A DNA stretch of 25,373 nt. It comes from a virus. The notes beneath the pieces are model-generated. The model made no database searches. It worked only from the letters and a program-made list of their open reading frames with translations, and was not told the DNA's origin. This document shows, in pieces, positions 1 through 5,552 of this stretch (its first letter is position 1; every line of letters begins with the position of its first letter). The stretch spans positions 1-25,373 of the IMG/VR virus record IMGVR_UViG_3300037507_000816; one strand, 5' to 3'. The translations under genes were made by a program, and so were the position numbers.

Positions 1-2
1 TT

Positions 3-254
3 CATACCTTGACTGGGTTTGTAGATACTGATAAAAATCCTAATCCTCTTCTACTTCCTTTTTTTGTAAAAGAAAATTTTGAAGGAGAAATACCTTTGGG
101 AACACCTATTGCACAAGTGTTTCCTATCAAAAGAGATTCTTGGGAAAGTAATATATCACAAAACATTTTGGACCCTTACGGACCCATGAGAGTAAAGCAA
201 ACTTTTCAAAGAGCGTATAAAAAATTGTACTGGTCTAAAAAATCTTACAAATAG
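3..254 (+). CDS. C-terminal fragment of a phage protein, DUF6065-like
   Basis: The reading frame is open from the first bases of the window to TAG at 252-254, so this is the 3' end of a gene whose start lies upstream; the TTG at 9 is not a convincing start. The 83 visible residues contain LPFFVKENFEGEIPLGTPIA followed by QVFPIKRDSW, a pattern I associate with the C-terminal part of phage proteins of the DUF6065 type (hydrophobic strand, GTPIAQ, then FKR/IKR and Trp). No biochemical role is known to me for that family. It converges directly on the minus-strand glycosyltransferase: the two stop codons abut with no spacer. The family name is from memory and moderately uncertain; that it is a real coding end is well supported. 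Confidence 0.6.
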   Translation, partial: HTLTGFVDTDKNPNPLLLPFFVKENFEGEIPLGTPIAQVFPIKRDSWESNISQNILDPYGPMRVKQTFQRAYKKLYWSKKSYK

Positions 255-1157
255 TTACAAACTTTTAGAAAACTCTATCCAAGATTTTTTAAAAACATCC
301 AAAGAAAAACGAGAGTTTATGTGTTGTGCAGCATCTTTAGGGTCATACAGGTTTGACTGTACTCTTTTAATTGCATCATTCATAGTTTTTGCAAAAACCT
401 CAACATGATTATTGTTTTCAATTTTATAAACCATACCCTGCTGTTGCCCAACCTCAACCAAAGCATCTTGGTCACTGTGAACTGGGATGCAGTTTGCACT
501 AATGGCTTCTCCTAATGAAATGCAAAAAGTTTCATCAAAAGAACAGGGATAAGAAAAAATATGAGATTCTGAAAGAACTTTTCTTACAGTTGTATGAGGA
601 GTAAGGCCATAGAACACTACTCTTGAATCAAACTCAATACCTGGAGCAGAAATATCTGGGTAAAAATTGCTAAAAACATTGACTTCAATATTGCCTTCAA
701 TCAAGGGCATTGCATTTAAAAGAACTTCTAATCCCCTATCTGCACTTGAAGTATATATGGCTTTTACTTTATTTACATTTTTAAATCTTAATACGTCATT
801 TTCTACTGGTTCTATTACATTTGAAATAACAACTACTTTATTTCTGTCTATTCCTAAATCTTTAACTACAGAGTTTTTTAAATGGTTAGAGACTACAACT
901 ACTGCTTTTAATTTTTTTAAAAATAAAGGATGACTAAATTCATACAATAAATTGTAATTAAACTGATTAAATGGATTGTGTAACCATAAAATTGTATCTT
1001 TGTCATCTTTTAAAAGAGATTCAACAGAAGGCATGTAACCAGGCGCTATCATGCAGTTAAACTTGTTTAATGTTGGAACTAATGACTCTACATGAGTTTT
1101 AAACAGTCTTGCCATGTGTTCAGTTCCGCCATAGACTTCAGAGTTAACTTGAAACAT
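255..1157 (-). CDS. GT4-type (GT-B fold) glycosyltransferase
   Basis: A 300-residue glycosyltransferase of the GT-B fold, expected to move a sugar from a nucleotide-sugar to an unknown acceptor in the cytoplasm. Visible landmarks are the N-terminal VYGGTEHM glycine loop (about residues 9-15), a middle VVVVSNHLKNSVVKDLGI segment (87-103), YTSSADRGLEVLL (135-147) at the start of the second Rossmann domain, and the EX7E motif ETFCISLGE (E209, E217), the donor-binding signature of GT4-like enzymes. The frame could open at 1184, but ATG at 1157 overlaps the previous gene's stop as TAATG and places the glycine loop at the usual distance from the N-terminus, so I use it. It follows the GT-A gene as a two-gene minus-strand unit. 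Length is somewhat short for GT4. The acceptor is unknown: virion protein, cell-wall polymer and modified base are all possible. Confidence 0.85.
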   Translation of the reverse strand: MFQVNSEVYGGTEHMARLFKTHVESLVPTLNKFNCMIAPGYMPSVESLLKDDKDTILWLHNPFNQFNYNLLYEFSHPLFLKKLKAVVVVSNHLKNSVVKDLGIDRNKVVVISNVIEPVENDVLRFKNVNKVKAIYTSSADRGLEVLLNAMPLIEGNIEVNVFSNFYPDISAPGIEFDSRVVFYGLTPHTTVRKVLSESHIFSYPCSFDETFCISLGEAISANCIPVHSDQDALVEVGQQQGMVYKIENNNHVEVFAKTMNDAIKRVQSNLYDPKDAAQHINSRFSLDVFKKSWIEFSKSL

Positions 1158-1849
1158 TACTTTTCTCCAAACTGAGCCCACCAATGCTCATAGTATTCTT
1201 TGTCTAAATAAACTTTTTTAATATGTCGTGCAATAGCGCCTGTGTGAGCAAAAACTGGAATTTCTTGTTCTCTTAGTTTCTCAAAAAAAGAAATGTCCTC
1301 ACTTTTTATAGGCTTAATCAAACTAACATCGAAAAGATTGCCTTTTTTGTAAACTTTATACAAAGCATCTATTACAGACCTATGAATTAAAAGTAATCCC
1401 ATACCAGCAGCATCTACTTGAACTAACGCATTATCAGGTAAAGGATGTACTGACTTATAGTCTTCTTCTTTTTTGTCATATAAAAAAATACATGGAAAAG
1501 GCATCCTTAAAACCCCATCAGTAGCCTTATAAGTCATGTACACACCAGTAATGACTGGAAATTTATCTTTATCTGCCACATCCCACAAATTATCAAAAAT
1601 GTCTGGAGTTATGATTATGTCGCTGTCTAGCCAAAGCAACCAATCAGCAGTCTCATCTTCATACCATGAGTCCAATAAGTCTTGTCTTTGCCTAAAGATT
1701 TCGTTGCCCATCCTGTGTGTTACTGAGTACAAAGGGATATTACGCTGTTGAAGGCGCAGCATCACTGCTATTACGCTGCTCATAAACGGACTTTCAACTG
1801 TGGAAGGGTCACACCAAGCGATGGTTATTGTTTCTTCAGGAGAGTGCAT
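1157..1849 (-). CDS. GT-A fold glycosyltransferase (family 2-like)
   Basis: A roughly 230-residue GT-A fold glycosyltransferase. The ITIAWCDPSTVES opening is the first nucleotide-binding strand, and LLWLDSDIIITPD carries the metal-binding DxD (D75, D77 counted from ATG 1849). Later, QVDAAGMGLLLIHRSVI and EDISFFEKLREQEIPVFAHT look like the acceptor-side strand and catalytic region with conserved acidic residues. Start is uncertain: GTG 1873, ATG 1867 and ATG 1849 are in frame and none has a good Shine-Dalgarno. I chose 1849 because the first strand then begins near the N-terminus as in related proteins, and TATGTT lies 6 nt upstream in the spacing of a leaderless promoter. It is the upstream member of the minus-strand pair and shares TAATG with the GT4 gene. 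Donor and acceptor cannot be inferred. Confidence 0.8.
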   Translation of the reverse strand: MHSPEETITIAWCDPSTVESPFMSSVIAVMLRLQQRNIPLYSVTHRMGNEIFRQRQDLLDSWYEDETADWLLWLDSDIIITPDIFDNLWDVADKDKFPVITGVYMTYKATDGVLRMPFPCIFLYDKKEEDYKSVHPLPDNALVQVDAAGMGLLLIHRSVIDALYKVYKKGNLFDVSLIKPIKSEDISFFEKLREQEIPVFAHTGAIARHIKKVYLDKEYYEHWWAQFGEK

Positions 1850-1895
1850 GAGAAAAACATACCACATTGACACCGCTTTGAGGTAAGTCCCACCC

Positions 1896-1901
1896 TACAA
1901 T
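1896..1901 (+). promoter_or_regulatory. Candidate -10 box of a leaderless promoter
   Basis: TACAAT (TANNNT type) ends 7 nt before ATG 1909, the spacing at which transcription would begin at or next to the start codon. The gene has no Shine-Dalgarno, which fits leaderless translation. A perfect TTGACA occurs at 1867-1872, but the 23 nt spacer is too long for a standard -35/-10 pair. Inference only. Confidence 0.35.
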
Positions 1902-1908
1902 TGTCACT

Positions 1909-2442
1909 ATGCGTGGAACTAAAGTTCAGGGTCGATTTAAAATAGACTTCGAAACCAAGTCTATGGATGAGGGCATGATTGATGAACTACGCGACCCTGT
2001 AGGAACCATAGTCAACTGGTGGCTCTGGAACCCAACAGAGTTTGATGAGAACTATGAAGACTTTACAGACCCTATATACGATGTAAGTAATCAGACCGAT
2101 GGTCTTGGTCGTCGCTGGGATGAGCCTTTTGATTTGCCCGTTATTTTGGCGCAACAAATTCGTGGCAATAACGTAATGAATGAACGCGGTTTTTATACAG
2201 TAGATACTTTGCGCCTAGTAGTTGCAGTCGATGATATAAACAGACTTCTTCCAGCAATGATTAGCGACCCAACGGCCCATATTAAGGACCGACTAATTTT
2301 CCAGAACACCGTGTTTACCCCTACCCGTGTAAACCCACGAGGAAGGTACAAAGAACGCTATTCTGTTGTTACAATTGACTGTAACCAGGTCAATGCTGAA
2401 GAGTTGGTCAATGACCCACAATTCCAGCAGTACGCAGAATAG
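1909..2442 (+). CDS. Putative head-closure / neck protein
   Basis: A 177-residue protein at the expected place for a head-tail joining component, upstream of the neck, tail terminator and sheath genes. It has a mixed alpha/beta look. The C-terminal part reads like small SH3/beta-barrel stopper proteins: LIFQNTVFTPTRVNPRGRYK (about 127-146), then a strand and QVNAEELVNDPQFQQYA. That resemblance is from general family knowledge, not a search. No catalytic motif is visible. ATG 1909 is the only good start after an in-frame TGA at 1879, and it lacks a Shine-Dalgarno (see the TACAAT box). It is the first gene of the plus-strand block after the inverted glycosyltransferase island. A different structural role, such as a minor capsid protein, remains possible. 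Confidence 0.5.
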   Translation: MRGTKVQGRFKIDFETKSMDEGMIDELRDPVGTIVNWWLWNPTEFDENYEDFTDPIYDVSNQTDGLGRRWDEPFDLPVILAQQIRGNNVMNERGFYTVDTLRLVVAVDDINRLLPAMISDPTAHIKDRLIFQNTVFTPTRVNPRGRYKERYSVVTIDCNQVNAEELVNDPQFQQYAE

Positions 2443-2449
2443 GAGCAAC

Positions 2450-2587
2450 ATGACTTTTGAACCAGAAATCGACGTAGACCTCTTTGACGAAGATTTGGTA
2501 GAAGAAATTGACCATGAATTTGATATGGCCGAAGACTATGATGACCATGCTTGGGACGAAGAAGAACTAGTAGAAGAGGAAGAGTAA
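2450..2587 (+). CDS. Very acidic 45-aa protein, unknown function
   Basis: This short gene starts at ATG 2450 behind AGGAGCAAC, a good ribosome binding site, and stops 8 nt after the neck gene began its spacer, so it is translated in the same operon. Of 45 residues, 24 are Asp or Glu and none is Lys or Arg; it ends in a Glu run (ELVEEEE). It is probably disordered or weakly helical. It shares TAATG with the first of a long series of lysine-rich proteins, so it could act as a charge-neutralising partner for them, but that is inference. I do not recognise a family. Confidence 0.75.
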   Translation: MTFEPEIDVDLFDEDLVEEIDHEFDMAEDYDDHAWDEEELVEEEE

Positions 2588-2769
2588 TGGCAAATAAAAA
2601 AGCAACAGCAAAACAAAAGGGCAAGGTTGAAACCGTCATGCGGGAGTACAAGTCTGGCAAATTAAAGTCAGGAAAAAAGGGACCTGGTAAAGGACCTGTA
2701 GTTAAGTCACGTAAGCAGGCCGTTGCTATCGCTATGAGCGAAGCAGGAATGTCTAAAAAGAAAAAATAA
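2587..2769 (+). CDS. Small basic DUF6496-like protein
   Basis: A 60-residue lysine-rich protein starting at ATG 2587, which overlaps the preceding stop by one base (TAATG). The core, KVETVMREYKSGKLKSGKK followed by VKSRKQAVAIAMSEAG, matches my memory of the widespread small DUF6496 family of phages and bacteria (helix, GKLKSG turn, SRKQA-AIA-SEAG helix). No function is established for it that I know of. It ends in KKKK. It is the first basic member of the microprotein cassette. An earlier GTG at 2551 is in frame but lies inside the acidic gene and has no separate binding site. Confidence 0.75.
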   Translation: MANKKATAKQKGKVETVMREYKSGKLKSGKKGPGKGPVVKSRKQAVAIAMSEAGMSKKKK

Positions 2770-2954
2770 TGAAAAGACGTAAAAGAACGCCTGGTGCTCG
2801 CGCAGGAAAAGCCCCCTCTAAACAAGTAAGAACAACTTTAACTGAAGCAAAATACTCTTCAGGTGGCGCTAAATTAAAGAGGAAGAAAGGCGGCTTCGTA
2901 CGCAAGCCAAAGCCCCCAATACATTACAAACGTAAGAAAGTGACCTTTGACTAA
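2769..2954 (+). CDS. Small Arg/Lys-rich protein, unknown function
   Basis: A 61-residue protein beginning MKRRKRTPGARAGKAPSKQV, with a second basic cluster KLKRKKGGFVRKPKPPIHYK near the C-terminus. It has almost no acidic residues, so it is among the most basic in the cassette and probably binds nucleic acid or another polyanion. It overlaps both neighbours by one base (TAATG at 2767-2771 and at 2952-2956), so its translation is coupled. No domain is recognised; a structural role in the virion and a DNA-packing role are equally open. Confidence 0.7.
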   Translation: MKRRKRTPGARAGKAPSKQVRTTLTEAKYSSGGAKLKRKKGGFVRKPKPPIHYKRKKVTFD

Positions 2955-3184
2955 TGGCAAAGACAATTAAGGTTCAAGGAACAAAACACACCGTTAAGAA
3001 GAACAAGAAAGGCGATGTGATTGTCGACCACGAAGCCAAGGCTAAGGCTGGTAAGTGGGACAAGATTAACTTGACCAAGAAGGGCGGCTCTAAGACCGTT
3101 GAAGAGGGCGTCAAGGCTGTAAAAGATTGGCACAAGAAGAATCCTCACAAGAAGGTGAAACGTGGCAGCAAAAAAGACAAGTAA
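2954..3184 (+). CDS. Small lysine-rich protein, unknown function
   Basis: A 76-residue basic protein. The N-terminal half, KTIKVQGTKHTVKKNKKGDV then IVDHEAKAKAGKWDKINLT, looks like a short beta hairpin with polar edges. The C-terminal half, EEGVKAVKDWHKKNPHKKVK, looks like an amphipathic helix followed by a basic tail. It is translationally coupled to the gene before it through TAATG and overlaps the next gene by 23 nt. I do not recognise a named family, although similar Lys-rich phage proteins occur next to DUF6496-type genes. Function is not assignable. Confidence 0.7.
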   Translation: MAKTIKVQGTKHTVKKNKKGDVIVDHEAKAKAGKWDKINLTKKGGSKTVEEGVKAVKDWHKKNPHKKVKRGSKKDK

Positions 3185-3353
3185 GTCAAAAGTAAACCAA
3201 GCAGGTAACTACACCAAGCCTGGTATGCGCAAAGCGCTCTTTAATAAGATTAAGGCTGGCTCCAAGGGTGGAGACCCAGGAGAATGGAGCGCAAGAAAAG
3301 CACAACTTCTTGCCTCTGAATATAAGAAGGCAGGCGGAGGGTACAAGAACTAG
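3162..3353 (+). CDS. Small basic 'SKGGxPGxWSARKAQLLAxEYKKAGGGY' family protein
   Basis: A 63-residue protein starting at GTG 3162, preceded by GAAGGTGAAAC, and overlapping the previous gene by 23 nt in another frame. The core YTKPGMRKALFNKIKAGSKG followed by GEWSARKAQLLASEYKKAGG is a strongly conserved phage and giant-virus small-protein motif that I recognise by pattern; I cannot give the Pfam number with certainty. It probably folds as two helices joined by the GGDPGEW turn. It is basic and non-enzymatic in appearance. Conservation of this motif across unrelated viruses argues for a defined binding role and against random basic sequence. Confidence 0.75.
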   Translation: MAAKKTSKSKVNQAGNYTKPGMRKALFNKIKAGSKGGDPGEWSARKAQLLASEYKKAGGGYKN

Positions 3354-3354
3354 A

Positions 3355-3591
3355 ATGGCCCTTGCTAAATCACAGAAGTCCTTAAAGAAGTGGTCACAAG
3401 AGAAGTGGCGTACTTCCGATGGGAAAGAGTCTAAAGGTAAAAAGAGATACCTGCCAGATAAAGCATGGGATAGTCTTTCTCCTTCAGAAAAGGCTGCTAC
3501 TAACCGCGCTAAAGCCGAAGGCAATAGCAAAGGAAAGCAGTTTGTAAAACAACCCAAAAAAATTGCCGCAAAGACGGCAAGACACCGATAG
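3355..3591 (+). CDS. Small basic 'KSLKKWxxxKWRTSDGKxSxGKxRYLP' family protein
   Basis: A 78-residue protein from ATG 3355, one base after the preceding stop, with GGCGGAGGG upstream as binding site. Recognisable blocks are KSLKKWSQEKWRTSDGKESK, KKRYLPDKAWDSLSPSEKAA and GKQFVKQPKKIAAKTARHR. These blocks are shared by many small phage and environmental viral proteins, which often occur beside the 'WSARKAQLLA' protein found immediately upstream here. Trp-Arg-Thr and RYLP suggest a compact fold, not a plain disordered tail. The function of the family is unknown to me. Longer in-frame openings from 3268 lie inside the previous gene and lack support. Confidence 0.75.
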   Translation: MALAKSQKSLKKWSQEKWRTSDGKESKGKKRYLPDKAWDSLSPSEKAATNRAKAEGNSKGKQFVKQPKKIAAKTARHR

Positions 3592-3600
3592 GAGATACCC

Positions 3601-3717
3601 ATGTGTAGCACTTGTGGCTGTATGAAGCCGAAAGATAAGCACGGAGAGAAGACTCTAGCCGCTGCTAACAAGAAGTATGCCAAGAAGAAGAACGACAAGA
3701 AGAAGGAGAAAAAGTAA
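3601..3717 (+). CDS. 38-aa Cys/Lys-rich microprotein
   Basis: A 38-residue gene starting at ATG 3601 behind a good TAGGAG site at 3590-3595. It begins MCSTCGCMKPKDKHGEK, so three cysteines in a CxxCxC arrangement sit at the N-terminus with His nearby, followed by a lysine tail (KKYAKKKNDKKKEKK). The Cys cluster could bind a metal or form a disulfide; neither is shown. It shares TAATG with the next, also Cys-rich gene. The good binding site and coupling support real translation despite its length. Confidence 0.6.
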   Translation: MCSTCGCMKPKDKHGEKTLAAANKKYAKKKNDKKKEKK

Positions 3718-3782
3718 TGGCTCTCTCCTGTAATATGAAGAATTGTAAGTGTAAATGCAATGTTTGCAAAGGAAAGAAATAA
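3717..3782 (+). CDS. 21-aa Cys-rich microprotein
   Basis: A 21-codon gene flanked on both sides by TAATG overlaps (3715-3719 and 3780-3784). The product, about MALSCNMKNCKCKCNVCKGK plus a final Lys, has five cysteines (C5, C10, C12, C14, C17) and six lysines and no acidic residue. The CxCxCxxC spacing resembles a metallothionein-like or zinc-knuckle fragment. Such a short ORF could arise by chance, but the perfect coupling to both neighbours and the clear composition make it plausible. Confidence 0.5.
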   Translation: MALSCNMKNCKCKCNVCKGKK

Positions 3783-3928
3783 TGGCGCTAAAAGGTAAAC
3801 AAACCAAACTTGACTTAAACAAGAACGGCAAACTTGATAAGGAAGACTTCTCAATGCTACGTGGCAAGAAGGGCGCTGCTAAAGCCAAAGGCAAGAAGCA
3901 GGCTATGCCAAGAAAGAAGGGCATGTAG
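3782..3928 (+). CDS. 48-aa basic microprotein with EF-hand-like loop
   Basis: A 48-residue gene from ATG 3782 (TAATG overlap) to TAG 3926-3928. Residues 11-22, DLNKNGKLDKED followed by Phe, fit the calcium-binding loop pattern DxNxNGxLDxxD, of the kind seen in dockerins and EF-hands, with ligands D11, N13, N15, the residue-17 backbone and D22. The remainder, LRGKKGAAKAKGKKQAMPRK, is a basic tail. One half-loop alone usually binds calcium weakly unless paired, so the protein may dimerise. Small phage proteins with a single such loop and a Lys-rich tail are familiar, but their function is not known to me. Confidence 0.6.
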   Translation: MALKGKQTKLDLNKNGKLDKEDFSMLRGKKGAAKAKGKKQAMPRKKGM

Positions 3929-4212
3929 TGAAGAAGCCACCTATGAAGGGCAAGTACACCAAGAAGTCCGATGAAAAGATGGACTCCTACTTGACCAAGA
4001 AGGCTGGTCTTGACAAAGAAGAAAAAGAAGAGTTTGAGAAGAAAGACAAGGCTCACGGAAAAAAGAAGAAACCGAAGACTCTTCAAGAGGATGTCAAGAT
4101 TGATAAGAAGATTATCAAGGGCATAAAGAAGAAAGAAAAGGCCCACGAAAAGAAGGAAGGCAAGAAGGGCGAGAAGGCCGAAGAAAAGCGGGAGAAGAAA
4201 GAAAAGAAGTAG
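3928..4212 (+). CDS. Lysine-rich 94-aa protein, last of the cassette
   Basis: Starts at GTG 3928, which shares its first base with the preceding TAG. Of 94 residues about 37 are Lys and 21 Asp/Glu, giving a strongly positive net charge and probably a long charged helix or a disordered chain. A segment recurs within it: KKDKAHGKKKKPK (about 38-50) and KKEKAHEKKEGKKGEK (about 70-85). At DNA level this is a dense run of AAG and GAA/GAG codons, far more purine-biased than the tail genes. A strong terminator follows 8 nt downstream, so this ends the operon. No family assigned; histone-like DNA binding or capsid filling is speculation. Confidence 0.7.
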   Translation: MKKPPMKGKYTKKSDEKMDSYLTKKAGLDKEEKEEFEKKDKAHGKKKKPKTLQEDVKIDKKIIKGIKKKEKAHEKKEGKKGEKAEEKREKKEKK

Positions 4213-4219
4213 CAAGTTG

Positions 4220-4246
4220 GAGCCCCGAAAGGGGCTCTTCTTGTTT
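4220..4246 (+). terminator. Rho-independent terminator after the basic cassette
   Basis: GAGCCCC at 4220-4226 pairs perfectly with GGGGCTC at 4231-4237 across a GAAA tetraloop, followed by TTCTTGTTT. This is the clearest intrinsic terminator in the window and separates the microprotein cassette from the tail operon. Confidence 0.9.
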
Positions 4247-4259
4247 ATCCTAGCCTTAT

Positions 4260-4282
4260 CGGAAATCCGTGCGGACTCCGTG
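4260..4282 (+). repeat. Tandem pair of small palindromes before the tail operon
   Basis: CGGAAATCCGTG (4260-4271) is followed directly by CGGACTCCGTG (4272-4282). Each contains CGGA and TCCG arms (loops AA and C) and ends GTG. The pair sits between the terminator and the first tail-region gene, where a promoter must lie. It may be an operator or activator site. I see no convincing -35/-10 pair in 4247-4315. Confidence 0.5.
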
Positions 4283-4315
4283 TAGCACCCACTACTTGCG
4301 ATAAAGGGGATATAA

Positions 4316-4489
4316 ATGGCTTGGAAGCCTTGGTATGAACGTGCCGCTGAAATGAACGGCAAAGAAGTTGAAGAGTTCATGCGTGGCGTTTTTGGTTGGA
4401 AACCAAAAGATAAACGCCCAATTATTACTGGTCTTATCGCAGGCTACGTTGGTGGCAAAGTCGCTGCGAAGGACCTAAAGAAGAAGTGA
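4316..4489 (+). CDS. 57-aa protein with one hydrophobic segment, unknown function
   Basis: Begins at ATG 4316 with AAAGGGGA at 4303-4310 as binding site and ends at TGA 4487-4489, which overlaps the next gene's GTG. The product starts MAWKPWYERAAEMNGKEVEE, then has a glycine-rich hydrophobic stretch ITGLIAGYVGGKVA (about 37-50) and a basic end DLKKK. The hydrophobic stretch is marginal as a membrane span but has GxxxG-like spacing. It is the first gene after the terminator and so probably marks the start of the tail transcript. No family recognised. Confidence 0.65.
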   Translation: MAWKPWYERAAEMNGKEVEEFMRGVFGWKPKDKRPIITGLIAGYVGGKVAAKDLKKK

Positions 4490-4803
4490 ATCGACAAAAA
4501 TTAAACAGCGCCCTTAATCAAGCCAGTCACGAAACGACCAGGCTTCTTTCCGCACACCTGCGCACGGAGGCTCGCAAGAGCGGATGGTCAGATGATGTCG
4601 TGCGCTCTATGAACGTTACCTACGACAAAGATGGCTTTGCAGCGCATGTAGACGCTCGTAATCACGTCAAAGCCTTAGATTTAGAGTACGGAACTCCTAC
4701 TACTCAACCAACTGCTGCAGTTCGCCGTTTTAGTAATCGAACAGCAGAGGCTCAACATTTCTTTGTAAACCGTCTCTTCAAGCATATCGAGGATGACCTA
4801 TGA
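4486..4803 (+). CDS. HK97 gp10-like neck / tail-completion protein
   Basis: A 105-residue protein. The segment NHVKALDLEYGTPTTQPTAA followed by VRRF (about 58-81) matches the signature of the HK97 gp10 / tail-completion family, in which a 'LE.GT...P.pf.r' stretch precedes a final helix; here the final helix is TAEAQHFFVNRLFKHIEDDL. Such proteins sit at the head-tail interface and help attach the finished tail. GTG 4486 overlaps the preceding TGA, and the end overlaps the next ATG as ATGA. The position just before the tail-terminator-like gene supports the call. Confidence 0.65.
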   Translation: MNRQKLNSALNQASHETTRLLSAHLRTEARKSGWSDDVVRSMNVTYDKDGFAAHVDARNHVKALDLEYGTPTTQPTAAVRRFSNRTAEAQHFFVNRLFKHIEDDL

Positions 4804-5522
4804 GTTTCCTACTTGATGAAGATGAAGCGATTCGTGACCTACTACTCGGTATGACTGTTACAGACCAAAAGCAGAATACCTCCCGCAATGTCGGTGTATG
4901 GTTTGGACAACCTGACCAAGAGTTACGTGAGCAGAAGTATCCCTACATAACTATAGATATGATTGATGTTGCTGAAGATTTCACACGTGCTATGCGTGGC
5001 AAGGTTCGCCCTGCATATATCCAAGACCCAACCGTCATGGTTACTGGTGTACAAGGAACTCAGTCAGTTCAGTTTGTTCAACAAGTAAACTTTAATAATA
5101 ATGACCATGCCTGGGAAATTGATTACCCAATTCCCGTAAACATCGACTATCAAATAACTACATACTCACGTCAACCACGTCATGACCGCCAAATTCTGGC
5201 GCAATTACTATACACAAAGATTCCACTTCGATACGCTGTTCTATTGACGGGACCAAACACTGTCTATGGTACACATCGTCGCTTGGATGTTCTGGATATT
5301 GCAAAACGCGATGTTTCAGAAAATGGCAAACGGTTGTTTGTCAATGCAATCACTGTGCGTATCTCATCCGAGATTGCACAAGAAACCTTCACCAAACTCT
5401 ATAAGGCGCAAGAACTTACTATCACTGGTGTTACAGACGACGAAGGCAATACTGATGGAAGTCAGGTTATTGGTCGTGGTCAATTCACTGCAATTCAAGG
5501 CATAACTATTACGGCACCATAA
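4800..5522 (+). CDS. Putative tail terminator protein
   Basis: A 240-residue protein starting at ATG 4800 (ATGA overlap). It begins with the short helix DEDEAIRDLLLGM and has YPYITIDMIDVAEDFTRAMR (about 47-66), then YPIPVNIDYQITTYSRQPRH (about 110-129) and DRQILAQLLYTKIPLRYAVL. This matches tail terminators of contractile and flexible tails: an N-terminal helix, a 'P.i.i...' strand and 'v.idY.v..ys.....d..l...l'. The protein would cap the tail tube at its head-proximal end. It lies directly before the sheath, as expected. A neck role cannot be excluded from sequence alone. Confidence 0.65.
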   Translation: MSFLLDEDEAIRDLLLGMTVTDQKQNTSRNVGVWFGQPDQELREQKYPYITIDMIDVAEDFTRAMRGKVRPAYIQDPTVMVTGVQGTQSVQFVQQVNFNNNDHAWEIDYPIPVNIDYQITTYSRQPRHDRQILAQLLYTKIPLRYAVLLTGPNTVYGTHRRLDVLDIAKRDVSENGKRLFVNAITVRISSEIAQETFTKLYKAQELTITGVTDDEGNTDGSQVIGRGQFTAIQGITITAP

Positions 5523-5552
5523 GGAACAACCTCAACTTAGTTAGGAGAAAAG

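Noticed and set aside
667-933. Plus-strand frame inside the GT4 gene
   Set aside because: It is a shadow of a gene with clear GT4 motifs on the minus strand.
2358-2825. Minus-strand frame of 155 codons
   Set aside because: It is antisense to the neck, acidic and DUF6496-like genes, and its composition mirrors their acidic and basic codons.
3186-4380. Two long minus-strand open frames (222 and 241 codons) opposite the basic cassette
   Set aside because: They are Leu/Phe-rich mirror images of AAG/AAA lysine codons, which read as CTT/TTT on the other strand and create few stops. They have no binding sites and lie antisense to a well-coupled operon.
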